Shown here: positions 53,195-62,525 of the stretch, piece by piece | Layout: each line of letters starts with the position of its first letter | Numbering within the stretch: the stretch's first letter is position 1 | Assembly (NCBI GenBank): GCA_041688015.1 | Contig: JBDNIY010000009.1 | Span: 124,001-188,000, forward strand | Source: Parvibaculum sp041688015 | GTDB taxonomy: Bacteria > Pseudomonadota > Alphaproteobacteria > Parvibaculales > Parvibaculaceae | Length of the DNA stretch: 64,000 nucleotides | Direction of reading: 5' to 3' | Notes under the pieces: model-generated | The model's input: the letters and a program-made list of their open reading frames with translations, nothing else | Databases searched by the model: none | Told to the model about the DNA's origin: nothing | Translations under genes and position numbers: made by a program

Positions 53195-53959
53195 TCAGCC
53201 TACAGACGCATAATACGCATAAAGCGCCAAGCTCGCCGCTACCGTCGCGTTGAGGCTCTCAACCGCGCCGCTCGTCGAGATCGCCAGCCGCTGCACATCC
53301 AGCGCGGCGGGCACACCCAAGCCCTCTTCGCCCAGCACAATCCGCACATCGCGCGGCCAAGTAAATGTGCTCATCTTTATCCCCGCGCCGTCGAGCGCCA
53401 CCACAGGTCCATGCACCGTTTCCAATGTGCGCAATGATGGCCCGCGCGCGAATGTCAGCGCCAGTTGCGCGTTCGCGCCTGCCCGCAATGCCTTGGGGTG
53501 ATAGGGGTGGGCCGCTTCTTCCATGAGGATAACTTTTGTCGCGCCAAAGGCCGCCGCGCTACGACACACCGCACCCAGATTATTTGGGTCGCCCAGCGCC
53601 ACCATCAGCTCAAGCCCTTGCGGGGGTGAGGATAAGTCGGCGACGGGCGGCGGCTCGGCTTTGCCCACCAGCAGGGGATAATTTGTCCCCGACGTATCGA
53701 GCTTGTCGAATAGCGCGCGCGGCACGCGAAAACGATCGATGTGAGGCGCAATATCAAGCTCGAGACTCTCGGCATGATTAGCCTCGATTACCTGCAGGAA
53801 ATGCTCGGAATATCGAGCCAGCGCTTCAGGCACAGATTTGCGGCCCGCGAGGATAAACGCTCCATGTTTTTTGATGCCGCGCCCGTCGCCCAGATCGTTC
53901 CAAATTTTAAACTGGGGATTTTGTGTGCTCTCGATCAGACGCCAGAATGTGCCGCTCAT
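53195..53959 (-). CDS. SpoU/TrmH-family RNA 2'-O-methyltransferase
   Basis: 254 residues. All three SPOUT knot motifs: GDPNNLGAVCRSAAAFG, IVLGEEGLGVP and ISTSGAVESLNATVAA. The N-terminal 100 residues form an RNA-binding part as in RlmB/TsnR-type enzymes. Methylates ribose in a tRNA or rRNA from SAM; target not defined. It lies 36 bp downstream of tRNA-Thr in the same direction. Confidence 0.87.
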   Translation of the reverse strand: MSGTFWRLIESTQNPQFKIWNDLGDGRGIKKHGAFILAGRKSVPEALARYSEHFLQVIEANHAESLELDIAPHIDRFRVPRALFDKLDTSGTNYPLLVGKAEPPPVADLSSPPQGLELMVALGDPNNLGAVCRSAAAFGATKVILMEEAAHPYHPKALRAGANAQLALTFARGPSLRTLETVHGPVVALDGAGIKMSTFTWPRDVRIVLGEEGLGVPAALDVQRLAISTSGAVESLNATVAASLALYAYYASVG

Positions 53960-53995
53960 GATCGACCTCGGGCTTTAGGCTCATCTGAGGATAGA

Positions 53996-54070
<75 letters not shown>

Positions 54071-54252
54071 TGCTGCATCGCGGGTCTTTAGCCTCAAGGA
54101 CCAGCGGAAGCGGGCGGAAAGTGCCACAGAGGGGGATTTGGCGCAACTATGAAAGCCCGTTCAATCTGCTCTATTATGCAGCTTTGTTGACGCTTGCCCC
54201 GCCATGGTCCATATGCGGAGAAACGCTCACCCTTTACGCCTCGGTGGTTGAA

Positions 54253-54453
54253 ATGTCCGGTCCTGATCGCATCAAGAACAATTCAGACGACAATAGTACG
54301 CGCCGCCCCCACGCTCAGGGTCCCGCCCGCGCCAATCAAGCGCGCGAAGCCCGTCAGGCCGAGGCCCTGCGCGCCAACTTGCGCAAGCGCAAGACGCAGG
54401 CCAAAGCTCAGGCCGCCGAAGGCAAAACGCCCGAAAAAAGCCCAAAATCGTGA
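54253..54453 (+). CDS. Small basic protein upstream of murA
   Basis: 66 residues from ATG 54253, rich in Arg, Ala and Lys; ends in a helical ALRANLRKRKTQAKAQA stretch. Similar short basic proteins are found before murA in related alphaproteobacteria, which supports it as a gene. Function unknown. Confidence 0.65.
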   Translation: MSGPDRIKNNSDDNSTRRPHAQGPARANQAREARQAEALRANLRKRKTQAKAQAAEGKTPEKSPKS

Positions 54454-54535
54454 CTCTTTCGGCCTGATTGTCTATATATCCTGAGGCCGCCCAGATGGCC
54501 TATTGCGATCTCACGGGCCACCACTGGACCAATTC

Positions 54536-55822
54536 ATGGACACGATACACATTCGCGGCCAGCACCGTCTGACTGGAACCATCCCGATCAGTGGCGCCAA
54601 AAACGCAGCCCTGCCGCTGATGATTGCGGCCTTGCTGACCGACGAAACGCTGAAACTGACTAATATCCCCCGCCTGACCGATGTCCGCACGCTGGCTAAA
54701 CTGCTCGCCGTGCTCGGCACCAAGGTCGAGCGCAGCGAAACCATCAACGGTCATGGCCTTGATGGCGACATCTATGCGTTAACCACCCCCGAAATCGTCT
54801 CCACCCTCGCGCCTTACGAGATCGTTTCGCAGATCCGCGCGACCTTTTGGGTGCTCGGGCCGCTGCTGGCGCGCTGCCGCACCGCCAAAGTGTCGCTGCC
54901 CGGCGGTTGCGCCATCGGGGCTCGCCCGGTTGATCTCTATCTCAAAGGCCTCCAGAAAATGGGCGCCGAGATCGAACTTGAAGAAGGTTATGTGCTGGCC
55001 AAAGCGCCCGGTGGCCTCAAGGGCGCGGTTATCCGCTCGCCCATGGTATCGGTCGGCGTTACTCACACATTGCTCATGGCCGCCACCTTGGCCGATGGCG
55101 AAACCGTACTCGAAAACGCCGCCCGCGAGCCCGAAATCACTGATCTAGCGCGGTGTCTGTTGGCTATGGGGGCCAAAATCCAAGGCATCGGTACTTCGAC
55201 TTTGCGCATCGAAGGCGTCGAAAAGCTCCATGGTGCCACCCATCGTGTTGTCGCCGACCGCATTGAGGCGGGCACCTATGCCATTGCCGCTGCGATGACC
55301 GGTGGTGACGTCACGCTGGAAGGCGCAGACCCCGAAACCTTTGAGGCTGCGCTGTCCGTTTTGCGCGCCGCAGGGGCCACTGTTGAACCCCAGCAAGGCC
55401 AAATCCGCATTGTCCGCAACGGCGAACGCCTGCAAGCAACCAATGCCGTGACGCAGGTTTTCCCAGGCTTTCCAACCGACTTGCAAGCCCAGTTCATGGC
55501 GCTGATGACCATTGCTCAAGGCGAGAGCGAGATCACCGAGACGATTTTTGAAAACCGCTTCATGCATGTGCAGGAATTGGCCCGTTTTGGCGCGAATATC
55601 TCGCTACATGGCGATAAAGCGTTGGTCCATGGCGTCGAGCGGCTGACCGGTGCGCCGGTGATGGCGTCCGATCTGCGTGCATCCGCCGCCCTCGTTATTG
55701 CGGCTTTGGCCGCAGAAGGTGAAACCACCATCAATCGCGTCTATCATCTGGACCGTGGCTTTGACCGCATGGAAGAAAAGCTCAGCGCTTGTGGAGCCGA
55801 AATTTGGCGCGTGAAGGGCTGA
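54536..55822 (+). CDS. murA: UDP-N-acetylglucosamine 1-carboxyvinyltransferase
   Basis: 428 residues from ATG 54536. First committed step of peptidoglycan synthesis: transfers enolpyruvate from PEP to UDP-GlcNAc. ISGAKNAALPLMIAAL at the N-terminus, active-site Cys125 in LPGGCAIGARPVDLYLKGL (the fosfomycin target) and FPTDLQAQFMALM near residue 310. First gene of the conserved murA-DUF2948-hisD-UPF0262-phosphatase block, all on the plus strand. Confidence 0.96.
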   Translation: MDTIHIRGQHRLTGTIPISGAKNAALPLMIAALLTDETLKLTNIPRLTDVRTLAKLLAVLGTKVERSETINGHGLDGDIYALTTPEIVSTLAPYEIVSQIRATFWVLGPLLARCRTAKVSLPGGCAIGARPVDLYLKGLQKMGAEIELEEGYVLAKAPGGLKGAVIRSPMVSVGVTHTLLMAATLADGETVLENAAREPEITDLARCLLAMGAKIQGIGTSTLRIEGVEKLHGATHRVVADRIEAGTYAIAAAMTGGDVTLEGADPETFEAALSVLRAAGATVEPQQGQIRIVRNGERLQATNAVTQVFPGFPTDLQAQFMALMTIAQGESEITETIFENRFMHVQELARFGANISLHGDKALVHGVERLTGAPVMASDLRASAALVIAALAAEGETTINRVYHLDRGFDRMEEKLSACGAEIWRVKG

Positions 55823-55852
55823 CGGGAACAAGACCCTGATGGGAACAAAATA

Positions 55853-56290
55853 ATGAGCGATTTGCGCCTCAGCGCTGAAGACGCAAGCGACCTGGAAGTT
55901 ATCTCAACCTGCTTGCAGGACGCGGTAACGCAGGTGCGCGACTTCGCCTTTCTGCCGCAGGCCCGCCGCTTTGCCATCGTGCTCAACCGTTTCCGTTGGG
56001 AAGACACCGTCAAGAAAGCCACCGGCCAACATGAACGCACCCGCGCGGGCCTCCATTTTGAGAATGTGCTGGGTGCGCGCGCGCGCAATATCGCGCAGGA
56101 TCGCCCCGATGGTGTGCTCAATCTTTTGGCTGTGCGCTTTGAAGAACTCAATGCGCCATCAGGCATCGTCACCTTGATCTTTTCGGGTGATGGTGAGATC
56201 AGGCTTGAGGTTGAGGCGCTGGATGCCCATCTTTCAGACCTCGGCCTTGTTTGGGAAACACCCCATATGCCCCAGCATGACGCCGACTAA
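55853..56290 (+). CDS. DUF2948 family protein
   Basis: 145 residues starting SDLRLSAEDASDLEVISTCL. This family sits between murA and hisD in most alphaproteobacteria and has no known role. Motifs: F-L-P-Q-A-R-R-F-A-I-V-L-N-R-F-R-W-E-D and a C-terminal sheet region ending GEIRLEVEALDAHLSDLG. Cytoplasmic. Confidence 0.9.
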   Translation: MSDLRLSAEDASDLEVISTCLQDAVTQVRDFAFLPQARRFAIVLNRFRWEDTVKKATGQHERTRAGLHFENVLGARARNIAQDRPDGVLNLLAVRFEELNAPSGIVTLIFSGDGEIRLEVEALDAHLSDLGLVWETPHMPQHDAD

Positions 56291-56341
56291 TCCCCACCTC
56301 ATCCGCTTTTAAAGACAATAACGCAGACAAGTAGAAGACCT

Positions 56342-57634
56342 ATGGCCATCCGGTTAGACGCAAGCGATAAGGGCTTTGAAGCCGCGTTCCAGACGCTGCT
56401 CGGCGCCAAACGCGAAGCCTCCGTTGACGTCAACGACGTGGTGACAAAGATCATCGCCGATGTGCGCGCGCGTGGTGACGAGGCGTTGGTCGAACTCACC
56501 AACCGGCTTGATCGCGTCGCTCTGACGCCGCAAACCTTGCGTATCCCCGAGGCTGATCTGGATGCTTCGCTAGCCCAATGTGCCGCCGTTACGCTAGGTG
56601 CCTTGCGCCTCGCAAAATCGCGTATCGAGGCCTATCACGCCCGCCAGAAGCCCGAAGACGCGCGCTGGACGGATGCTTCCGGCGTTGAACTCGGCCACCG
56701 CTGGACCGCGGTTGGCGCCGTCGGCCTCTATGTCCCCGGCGGTACGGCCAATTATCCAAGTTCGGTTCTGATGAATGCCGTACCCGCCAAAGTCGCGGGC
56801 GTCAAACGCATCGTCATGGTCGTGCCAACACCCGACGACATCGTGAACCCGCTGGTGCTGGCGGCCGCCCGCATCGCCGGTGTGGACGAAGTGTATCGCG
56901 TTGGTGGCGCGCAGGCCGTCGCCGCGCTGGCTTATGGCACAGCCACTATTCGCCCCGTGGACAAGATCGTCGGCCCCGGCAATGCCTATGTCGCCGCCGC
57001 CAAACGTCAGGTTTTCGGCACAGTCGGCATCGACATGATTGCAGGCCCGTCAGAGATCCTCGTTGTCGCAGACGGGGATAATGATCCCGACTGGATCGCT
57101 GCCGATCTTCTCTCGCAGGCCGAGCATGATGAAAGCGCCCAGTCGATCCTCATCACCGACGATGCCGCCTTTGCCACCCGCGTTGAAGAAGCCGTCGCGC
57201 GCCAGCTCACCATGCTGCCACGCGAGACGACGGCGGCAAAAAGCTGGGCCGATTATGGTGCCGTGATTGTCGTGAAGGCGCTCGGTGACGCCGTAGCGCT
57301 GGTGGACAGGCTCGCGCCCGAGCATCTCGAAATCGCGTTGGATGATCCCGAACCCATGGCCGCCAAAGTTTCCAATGCAGGTGCGATTTTCCTAGGCCGC
57401 TATACGCCTGAAGCCATTGGAGACTATGTGGCAGGCTCAAACCATGTGCTGCCGACCGCGCGCAGCGCCCGTTTTTCGTCGGGCCTCAATGTGCTGGATT
57501 TCATGAAACGCACCTCCATCGTGCGGTGCGATCCAACATCGCTTGCCATCATCGGCCCCGCTGCCATCGCGCTTGCCACCGCCGAAGGGCTTGACGCGCA
57601 TGGCAAATCCGTATCGATCCGGCTCAATAAATAG
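56342..57634 (+). CDS. hisD: Histidinol dehydrogenase
   Basis: 430 residues. Last two steps of histidine synthesis, L-histidinol to histidine with NAD+ and Zn2+. Recognised stretches: VPGGTANYPSSVLMN, RVGGAQAVAALAYGT, GPGNAYVAAAKRQVFG, AEHDESAQSILI, APEHLEIA, GDYVAGSNHVLPT (His for the active site). Confidence 0.95.
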   Translation: MAIRLDASDKGFEAAFQTLLGAKREASVDVNDVVTKIIADVRARGDEALVELTNRLDRVALTPQTLRIPEADLDASLAQCAAVTLGALRLAKSRIEAYHARQKPEDARWTDASGVELGHRWTAVGAVGLYVPGGTANYPSSVLMNAVPAKVAGVKRIVMVVPTPDDIVNPLVLAAARIAGVDEVYRVGGAQAVAALAYGTATIRPVDKIVGPGNAYVAAAKRQVFGTVGIDMIAGPSEILVVADGDNDPDWIAADLLSQAEHDESAQSILITDDAAFATRVEEAVARQLTMLPRETTAAKSWADYGAVIVVKALGDAVALVDRLAPEHLEIALDDPEPMAAKVSNAGAIFLGRYTPEAIGDYVAGSNHVLPTARSARFSSGLNVLDFMKRTSIVRCDPTSLAIIGPAAIALATAEGLDAHGKSVSIRLNK

Positions 57635-57672
57635 GCCCTGCGCCTCGCCTCTCCCCGGTAAATCGGATTAGA

Positions 57673-58203
57673 GTGGCGCAACCTGGACGCCCCGCAACAA
57701 TCGAGCATGTCGCATTGGATACTCTGGAAGGCAAATCACGGTTTCGTATCGCCGAGTTGGTTCTCGACGAACGCACCGTCATGCGCCGCAGCCCTGATGT
57801 CGAGCATGAGCGCAAGGTCGCTATTTTCGATTTGCTGGAGGAAAACAGCTTTGCGCCTTTGGGCAGTGACGGTGGGCCTTATCTGCTGCATCTCGCCATT
57901 GAGGAAAACCGTCTTGTCTTCGATATTCGTCTCGAAAGCGGCGAGGCGCATGGCAAAATTATGCTGTCGCTCTCGCCCTTCCGCAAAATCATCAAAGATT
58001 ACTTCCTGATCTGCGAGAGCTACTATGATGCCATCAAGACGGCATCGCCCGCCCAGATCGAGGCTATCGATATGGGGCGGCGCGGCCTTCACAACGAAGG
58101 CTCGGAGCTATTGCGCGAACGTCTAGCGGGCAAGGTCGAGATCGATTTCGGCACGTCCCGGCGGTTGTTTACGCTGATTTGTGTCTTGCATATCAAGGGT
58201 TGA
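57673..58203 (+). CDS. UPF0262 family protein
   Basis: 176 residues from GTG 57673. Family marks: RRSPDVEHERKVAIFDLLEE and FDIRLESGEAHGKIMLSLSP. Usual neighbour of hisD in alphaproteobacteria. Its 3' end stops 7 bp before the start chosen for the phosphatase gene. No known activity. Confidence 0.88.
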   Translation: MAQPGRPATIEHVALDTLEGKSRFRIAELVLDERTVMRRSPDVEHERKVAIFDLLEENSFAPLGSDGGPYLLHLAIEENRLVFDIRLESGEAHGKIMLSLSPFRKIIKDYFLICESYYDAIKTASPAQIEAIDMGRRGLHNEGSELLRERLAGKVEIDFGTSRRLFTLICVLHIKG

Positions 58204-58210
58204 GGCATTG

Positions 58211-58681
58211 ATGAGCGTCGATACAACGCGATCAGAACTTATGCCCGGTTCGGTGCTCTTCACCTGCAACCTCAACGCCGTGCGCTCGCCCATGGCCGAG
58301 GCACTGACGAAGCATCTCTATGGCACACGGTTTTTCATCGACAGCGCCGGACTCGAACCTGCCGACCGCGATCCTTTTGCCATCGCTGTGATGGATGAAA
58401 TCGGCATCGACATGAGGCTCGACCATCCGCTCGCCATTGATGCGGTCGATATCGGCAGTTTCGATCTGGTGATCTCGCTGACGCCCGAAAGCTGTGCCCG
58501 CGTCACTGAACTGGCGCACGCGCAGGCCGTCGATGTTGAATTCTGGCCGACACTTGATCCGTTTGCTGCCGGTGAGATCGGCTCGCGTGAGCAACGCCTC
58601 ATGGCGTACCGTCGCCTGCGCGATGAACTTCGAGCGCTGATCATCAAGCGCTTTGGGCCATGTGACATCGCCGCACAATAA
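58211..58681 (+). CDS. Low-molecular-weight protein-tyrosine-phosphatase-like protein
   Basis: 156 residues from ATG 58211. P-loop CNLNAVRSPMAEAL (C-x5-R-S) and the C-terminal WPTLDPF with the general-acid Asp. Could be a tyrosine phosphatase or arsenate reductase. In related genomes the next gene is usually infA; here a foreign-looking element starts instead. Confidence 0.88.
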   Translation: MSVDTTRSELMPGSVLFTCNLNAVRSPMAEALTKHLYGTRFFIDSAGLEPADRDPFAIAVMDEIGIDMRLDHPLAIDAVDIGSFDLVISLTPESCARVTELAHAQAVDVEFWPTLDPFAAGEIGSREQRLMAYRRLRDELRALIIKRFGPCDIAAQ

Positions 58682-58916
58682 CAACGCGACGTTGATTACC
58701 TTTCAAAATCAATGGGTTGATGGCATTTGGGTGGGTAGTGCCCTGCGCCCGTAGCGTTTTCACCGCGCATGCCCTTGATTTCGCGTGGCTTTGTGATCAT
58801 TCTCCCGCCAAATCTCAAAGGAATATGTACTTATAGGATAACTAATAACTGATAAATGATCGAATAAATGTTGAAAAATATAGCTTTTTTCCTTCACTTA
58901 ATAAGTAATTGAATAC

Positions 58917-58947
58917 GTTATATGAGCGTTTATGTGCTCTATATAAC
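58917..58947. repeat. Hairpin in the AT-rich region
   Basis: GTTATATGAGC (58917-58927) faces GCTCTATATAAC (58936-58947): 11 paired bases with a single bulged A, 8-nt loop. Confidence 0.65.
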
Positions 58948-59261
58948 CCATTGATTCTACTCATGTTTCCGTTTGTTCCCGTTCAAGTCGCGCTCATGGG
59001 ACGCTCGTGGAGCGCGCAACTGACCTGTGAGCGCCTTAAACTTGATCTGTGTGGGTGATGGGCGATGAGCTACAGGTTCGCACTTCCTGCGCTTGCTCTC
59101 TCGTGACACTGGGGTACGGCCTTCCGACTAGAGTGCAGGGAGGGGGTAGCTCATCGTTCTACCACCAGCGGCCAAAATGAAGGAATGGTGAGGGCGTCGG
59201 GGGACGTGCGTGGTGTTCAGTTGGTCAAAAAGATGCAGTTTAGGATTTTCTTCTGGACATT

Positions 59262-59277
59262 AAGTCATTAATGACTT
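59262..59277. promoter_or_regulatory. Perfect 16-bp palindrome before the Rep-like gene
   Basis: AAGTCATTAATGACTT is its own reverse complement, 70 bp upstream of the Rep-like start. Candidate operator or origin element. Confidence 0.5.
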
Positions 59278-59347
59278 TATAACGGTAACATCAACGCGCC
59301 GCTTCCGAGTGCCGCCGTCGAATTTGTAGCCGAGAGAAGCCTCTAAA

Positions 59348-60574
59348 TTGAAACCCGAGATCAATCCAATTAGAAAGTCCATTGTCGCATCTAAAGCGCG
59401 CGCGAAGCTCACTCCAGTTGGCTTGGACGATTTCGATATCCTCCCGTTCACAAAACTCGTTTTGAGATCAGATGGGAGTAGCTTCCAAAGGTCGATGATA
59501 GCGCTTGAGCCAAGAGATCGTTTGCAAATGAAGCATTCGACCAGAGCTAAATTTGATACCATGACGGTCATCTTAGAGCATGCCCATCTCGTTCACTTTA
59601 ATGTCGTGGTTCCCCGTATAAAGGCTGCGCTTGGCCACAAGGAGAAAAGCTACGGCAATCGCTTTCATCTCGCACCTCTTGATGAAGACGGAAGTCTTCG
59701 CATTGGAGCATTCTTTGCTCGGCGTTTTCAACTTACCGTACAGAATCCGACCTACGATAACATGCTGGCGATTTCGAAGATGCCTGGTCTTATCGGATCA
59801 CCGCGCGTTGAACAACTCGATGTGGCGGTTGATTTCTGTGGTCTGGATAGTGAGTCCAGATTTGAGCTTCAGCGAGCGTTGTCTCTCACCTTTCAGGGCA
59901 ACTATCATGAGCTGACAGATGAGGATGATCTGGATGGGCAGACGAACTTGCCAAGGCAGGTGTATAAAGATCGTCGAGTGCAAACGCTGTTTATTGTCGC
60001 AAGGCACTTGGATGCGCCAACCGGTTTTGGTTCCCCTTATAATTCAATGATGCGAACCGGGGTGCCTACAAGCAACTACTTTGGTAGTGAGCAATCTGGT
60101 TTGGAAACTTGCATTTATGCAAAGGAGTTCGACGAGGTCCTCAAAGTCAATGGCGTTAAGGTGAAGAAGCCTTTGCCCGAACATCAAAAGACAGTTCGTG
60201 TCGAGGTTCGGCTATGGAAGTCAAAACTGATCGAGTTGCTGGGCATCGAGATGTTGGACGACTTGTTGGCGTTTAAGCCGTCAGGATTTGCAAGGTTCTT
60301 TAAGTTTGCAGTGTGCATCATGCGTGCGCCCAACTTTGATCGCGTAACGTCCCGGAGGTTGTTCGACATGAACTTCCAGCGAGCGCAAGCAGGTGCCTTT
60401 GCCTATCAAGAAGCCTATGGAGATGTAGTGTCGCGGGGCGCTGGTGGTATTCGTAGAAGGCGCAGGAAGCAAGTGTGCCGTGCCTACGCAAACTTCAACC
60501 GGCGTTGCTCCAATGCTCTGAACGCTTTGACCGATGAATGGGAGAGTGTTCAGGGGCGCATTGATCGCGGCTAG
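59348..60574 (+). CDS. Rep_trans-like replication initiation protein
   Basis: 408 residues from TTG 59348 (GAGAGAAG ahead); an ATG further in at about residue 50 is possible. Three stretches in the right order resemble rolling-circle initiators of the Rep_trans kind: VEQLDVAVDF (154-163), GSEQSGLETCIYAKEFDEVL (246-265) and TVRVEVRLWKSK (282-293). A basic GGIRRRRRKQ cluster lies near the C-terminus. If right, the element may replicate as a plasmid or be an integrated one. The similarity is pattern-level; no catalytic Tyr was assigned with confidence. Confidence 0.5.
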   Translation: MKPEINPIRKSIVASKARAKLTPVGLDDFDILPFTKLVLRSDGSSFQRSMIALEPRDRLQMKHSTRAKFDTMTVILEHAHLVHFNVVVPRIKAALGHKEKSYGNRFHLAPLDEDGSLRIGAFFARRFQLTVQNPTYDNMLAISKMPGLIGSPRVEQLDVAVDFCGLDSESRFELQRALSLTFQGNYHELTDEDDLDGQTNLPRQVYKDRRVQTLFIVARHLDAPTGFGSPYNSMMRTGVPTSNYFGSEQSGLETCIYAKEFDEVLKVNGVKVKKPLPEHQKTVRVEVRLWKSKLIELLGIEMLDDLLAFKPSGFARFFKFAVCIMRAPNFDRVTSRRLFDMNFQRAQAGAFAYQEAYGDVVSRGAGGIRRRRRKQVCRAYANFNRRCSNALNALTDEWESVQGRIDRG

Positions 60575-60683
60575 TTTTGCGAAATCTGTTTAGCTGCGAT
60601 GAGATCAAGCGCCCAGAATTGCTGGCGAAACGCGTTTCTACCTGTAACAAGACTATTATTGGTTAGATAAGCTTATATAGATA

Positions 60684-60724
60684 AGGGAAGAGGGAAGAGG
60701 GAAGAGGGAAGAGGGAAGAGGGAG
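60684..60724. repeat. Heptamer tandem repeat (AGGGAAG)n
   Basis: Five exact copies of AGGGAAG (60684-60718) plus a partial sixth. A pyrimidine-rich stretch at 60768-60794 is roughly its complement, so a purine/pyrimidine stem could form. Length may vary between strains. Confidence 0.9.
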
Positions 60725-61210
60725 CTAACACTATCTTGCTCATAGCTAACCCGCTTATAGACCCAAGTCCCTTTCTCCCTCTCCCATACTTCCCTAACAC
60801 TCAAGCCTCATAGAAAATCGCTCCGGAAAAAACTCGGCCTATCATTCTCTCTAACCGGTTACTTATTTATCCGCCCCATATAAGCTCGCTGAGAGCGTTT
60901 CATTTTGATCTGCTCTTGGGGTGCTGCTAGCGCAGAATGCGCGTCACGGGGCAAGTATGAGCTTCCTAAGAGCATGTCGTTGTTGCGCTGCTCTTGTCTT
61001 GCTCTTGATAGACCTCTGGCTCCCATATCCACGTCTCTCAGGAGCCTTGGCATCACGAATGAGAGAACTTGTTCGGATTGCTCTATCTCCCTTCAGTCGC
61101 CTCTAACTTCCTTCAACCCTTGTCTCAGAGCTCAACGGGTTGATCGCTCTCTTCGGCTTGGTATCCGCCTCCATCAGCTCGGGTGAAGCTCCAAGCTGCT
61201 TGACTCATAT

Positions 61211-61225
61211 GTTCTTTCTATGTTC
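61211..61225 (+). promoter_or_regulatory. LexA (SOS) box
   Basis: Exact GTTC-N7-GTTC (GTTCTTTCTATGTTC), the alphaproteobacterial LexA site, 35 bp before the polymerase start. Implies induction on DNA damage. Confidence 0.8.
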
Positions 61226-61259
61226 TTTTCCGGATCGGATTTAAGCAGAGTTCAACAGC

Positions 61260-62525
61260 ATGAGACAGCCAACAGAACCAGAGCGCCTCTATTTGGACTT
61301 CGATGGCTTCTTTGCCTCTGTTGAACAGCAAGCACGCCCTGGATTGCGGGGTAAGGCTATTGGGGTCGTGCCTTTTGCGGGAACGGACCACACATGCGTC
61401 ATTGCCTGTTCGCGCGAAGCCAAGCTTCGGGGGGTGAAGAATGTGATGAGCGTTCAGGAAGCGCGAAACCTTTGCCCTGACATCATCCTCGTTCCGCAGT
61501 CTCCAGACCTCTATCGGCGCGCCCACAATGCCCTGCTGTCTGAAATTCAGGCGGTGCTGCCTATTGATGCGGTGAAGAGCATTGATGAGCTGACCTGTCG
61601 GCTTGAACCTTCAACGCGGCAAAACCCTGTTGAGCTTGGTCTCAAGATCAAAAAGCGGCTTGTTGATAACATCGGACCTTACATCACCTGTTCCATTGGC
61701 TTTGCGGCCAACCGTCAGTTAGCCAAAATGGCCTGCAAGGCTGGCAAGAAGTCACCGGGACGCTATGGCAACGGGTTGACGGTGTGGCACCCCAGCGAGA
61801 TGCCTGCGCCTCTCATTGCGTTGAACCTTGATGATGTGCCGGGGATCGGCAAGCGGATGCTCCGGCGTCTTTATGGGGCAGGCATTTACGACATGGCGGG
61901 GCTTATCGCGACACAGCCAAAGCAAATGCGAAAGCTCTGGAACAATGTGACGGGCGAGCGGCTTTGGTATGCGCTGCATGGCTATGACATTCAAACGCCT
62001 CCGTCAGAGCGTGGCATGTATGGGCATGGGCGTGTCTTGCCGCCTAACTATCGCTCGTTGGATGAAGCCAAGGCGGCATCACGGTTGTTGTTGGTGAAGG
62101 CTGCGCGTCGGATGCGGCGCGACGGGTGGAACGCAGGCCGTCTCTGGCTGTGGCTCAGCGCCAAGGAGGATAGTTGGGGCAAGGCGCATTGGTTGCCTGC
62201 TGTCCGTGATGACCAAGCTGTTCTATCGGCCCTTGAGAGCCTGTGGAGGGGCGCACGGCTCAACATGCCGCCACGCAGTCAGGTTGTGCAGGTGCATGTC
62301 ACCTTGCTTGATCTGACGCCTTCAGGTGAGCGCCAGCTTGATATGCTTTTAGGTGATGATCGGGCGCGTATGAAGTGGCAGGCAGCTACTGATGCTGTTG
62401 ACAAACTCAACACCAAATATGCTCGAACGCTTGTGAGCTTTGGTACATGGTCACCGCCTCCGGGTGGATATGCGGGTGGCAAGATCAGCTATACGCGCAT
62501 ACCCGATGCGGAGGACTTCTGGTGA
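61260..62525 (+). CDS. Y-family translesion DNA polymerase
   Basis: 421 residues from ATG 61260. The two catalytic segments are complete: YLDFDGFFASVEQ (Asp13, plus Asp15 and Glu22) and KSIDELTC (Asp109, Glu110). IGFAANRQLAKMACKAGKK and the helix-hairpin LDDVPGIGKRMLRRLYGAG follow. The little-finger end differs from ordinary DinB, and no beta-clamp peptide was placed with confidence. Not ImuB, which lacks the acids. The gene is SOS-controlled by the box above, and the next gene starts in its stop codon. Confidence 0.85.
   Translation: MRQPTEPERLYLDFDGFFASVEQQARPGLRGKAIGVVPFAGTDHTCVIACSREAKLRGVKNVMSVQEARNLCPDIILVPQSPDLYRRAHNALLSEIQAVLPIDAVKSIDELTCRLEPSTRQNPVELGLKIKKRLVDNIGPYITCSIGFAANRQLAKMACKAGKKSPGRYGNGLTVWHPSEMPAPLIALNLDDVPGIGKRMLRRLYGAGIYDMAGLIATQPKQMRKLWNNVTGERLWYALHGYDIQTPPSERGMYGHGRVLPPNYRSLDEAKAASRLLLVKAARRMRRDGWNAGRLWLWLSAKEDSWGKAHWLPAVRDDQAVLSALESLWRGARLNMPPRSQVVQVHVTLLDLTPSGERQLDMLLGDDRARMKWQAATDAVDKLNTKYARTLVSFGTWSPPPGGYAGGKISYTRIPDAEDFW

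Larger units (their letters stand above)
58682..59347. other. AT-rich region at the left end of the accessory element
   Basis: 666 bp with no supported gene. It has an AT-rich block (about 58830-58950), a hairpin (58917-58947) and a perfect 16-bp palindrome (59262-59277) just before the Rep-like gene. Could contain a replication origin or a recombination end; no integrase is in the window. Confidence 0.4.
60575..61259. other. Gene-free region with tandem repeat and SOS box
   Basis: About 685 bp. It holds a 10-bp palindrome ATAAGCTTAT (60667-60676), the AGGGAAG tandem array, a facing pyrimidine tract and the LexA box at 61211-61225. The short frames inside (for example 60905-61186) have no ribosome site and unusual composition, and are not called as genes. 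Confidence 0.5.

Noticed and set aside
58970..59000. tRNA-like 3' end (GTTCAAGTCGCGC) as an attachment site
   Set aside because: No acceptor stem or CCA, and no second copy in the window.
60684..60724. Tandem heptamer as a CRISPR array
   Set aside because: Units are 7 bp with no spacers and no cas genes nearby.
60905..61186. 93-codon ORF in the accessory element
   Set aside because: No ribosome site, no family match, and overlapped by an equally open frame on the other strand.
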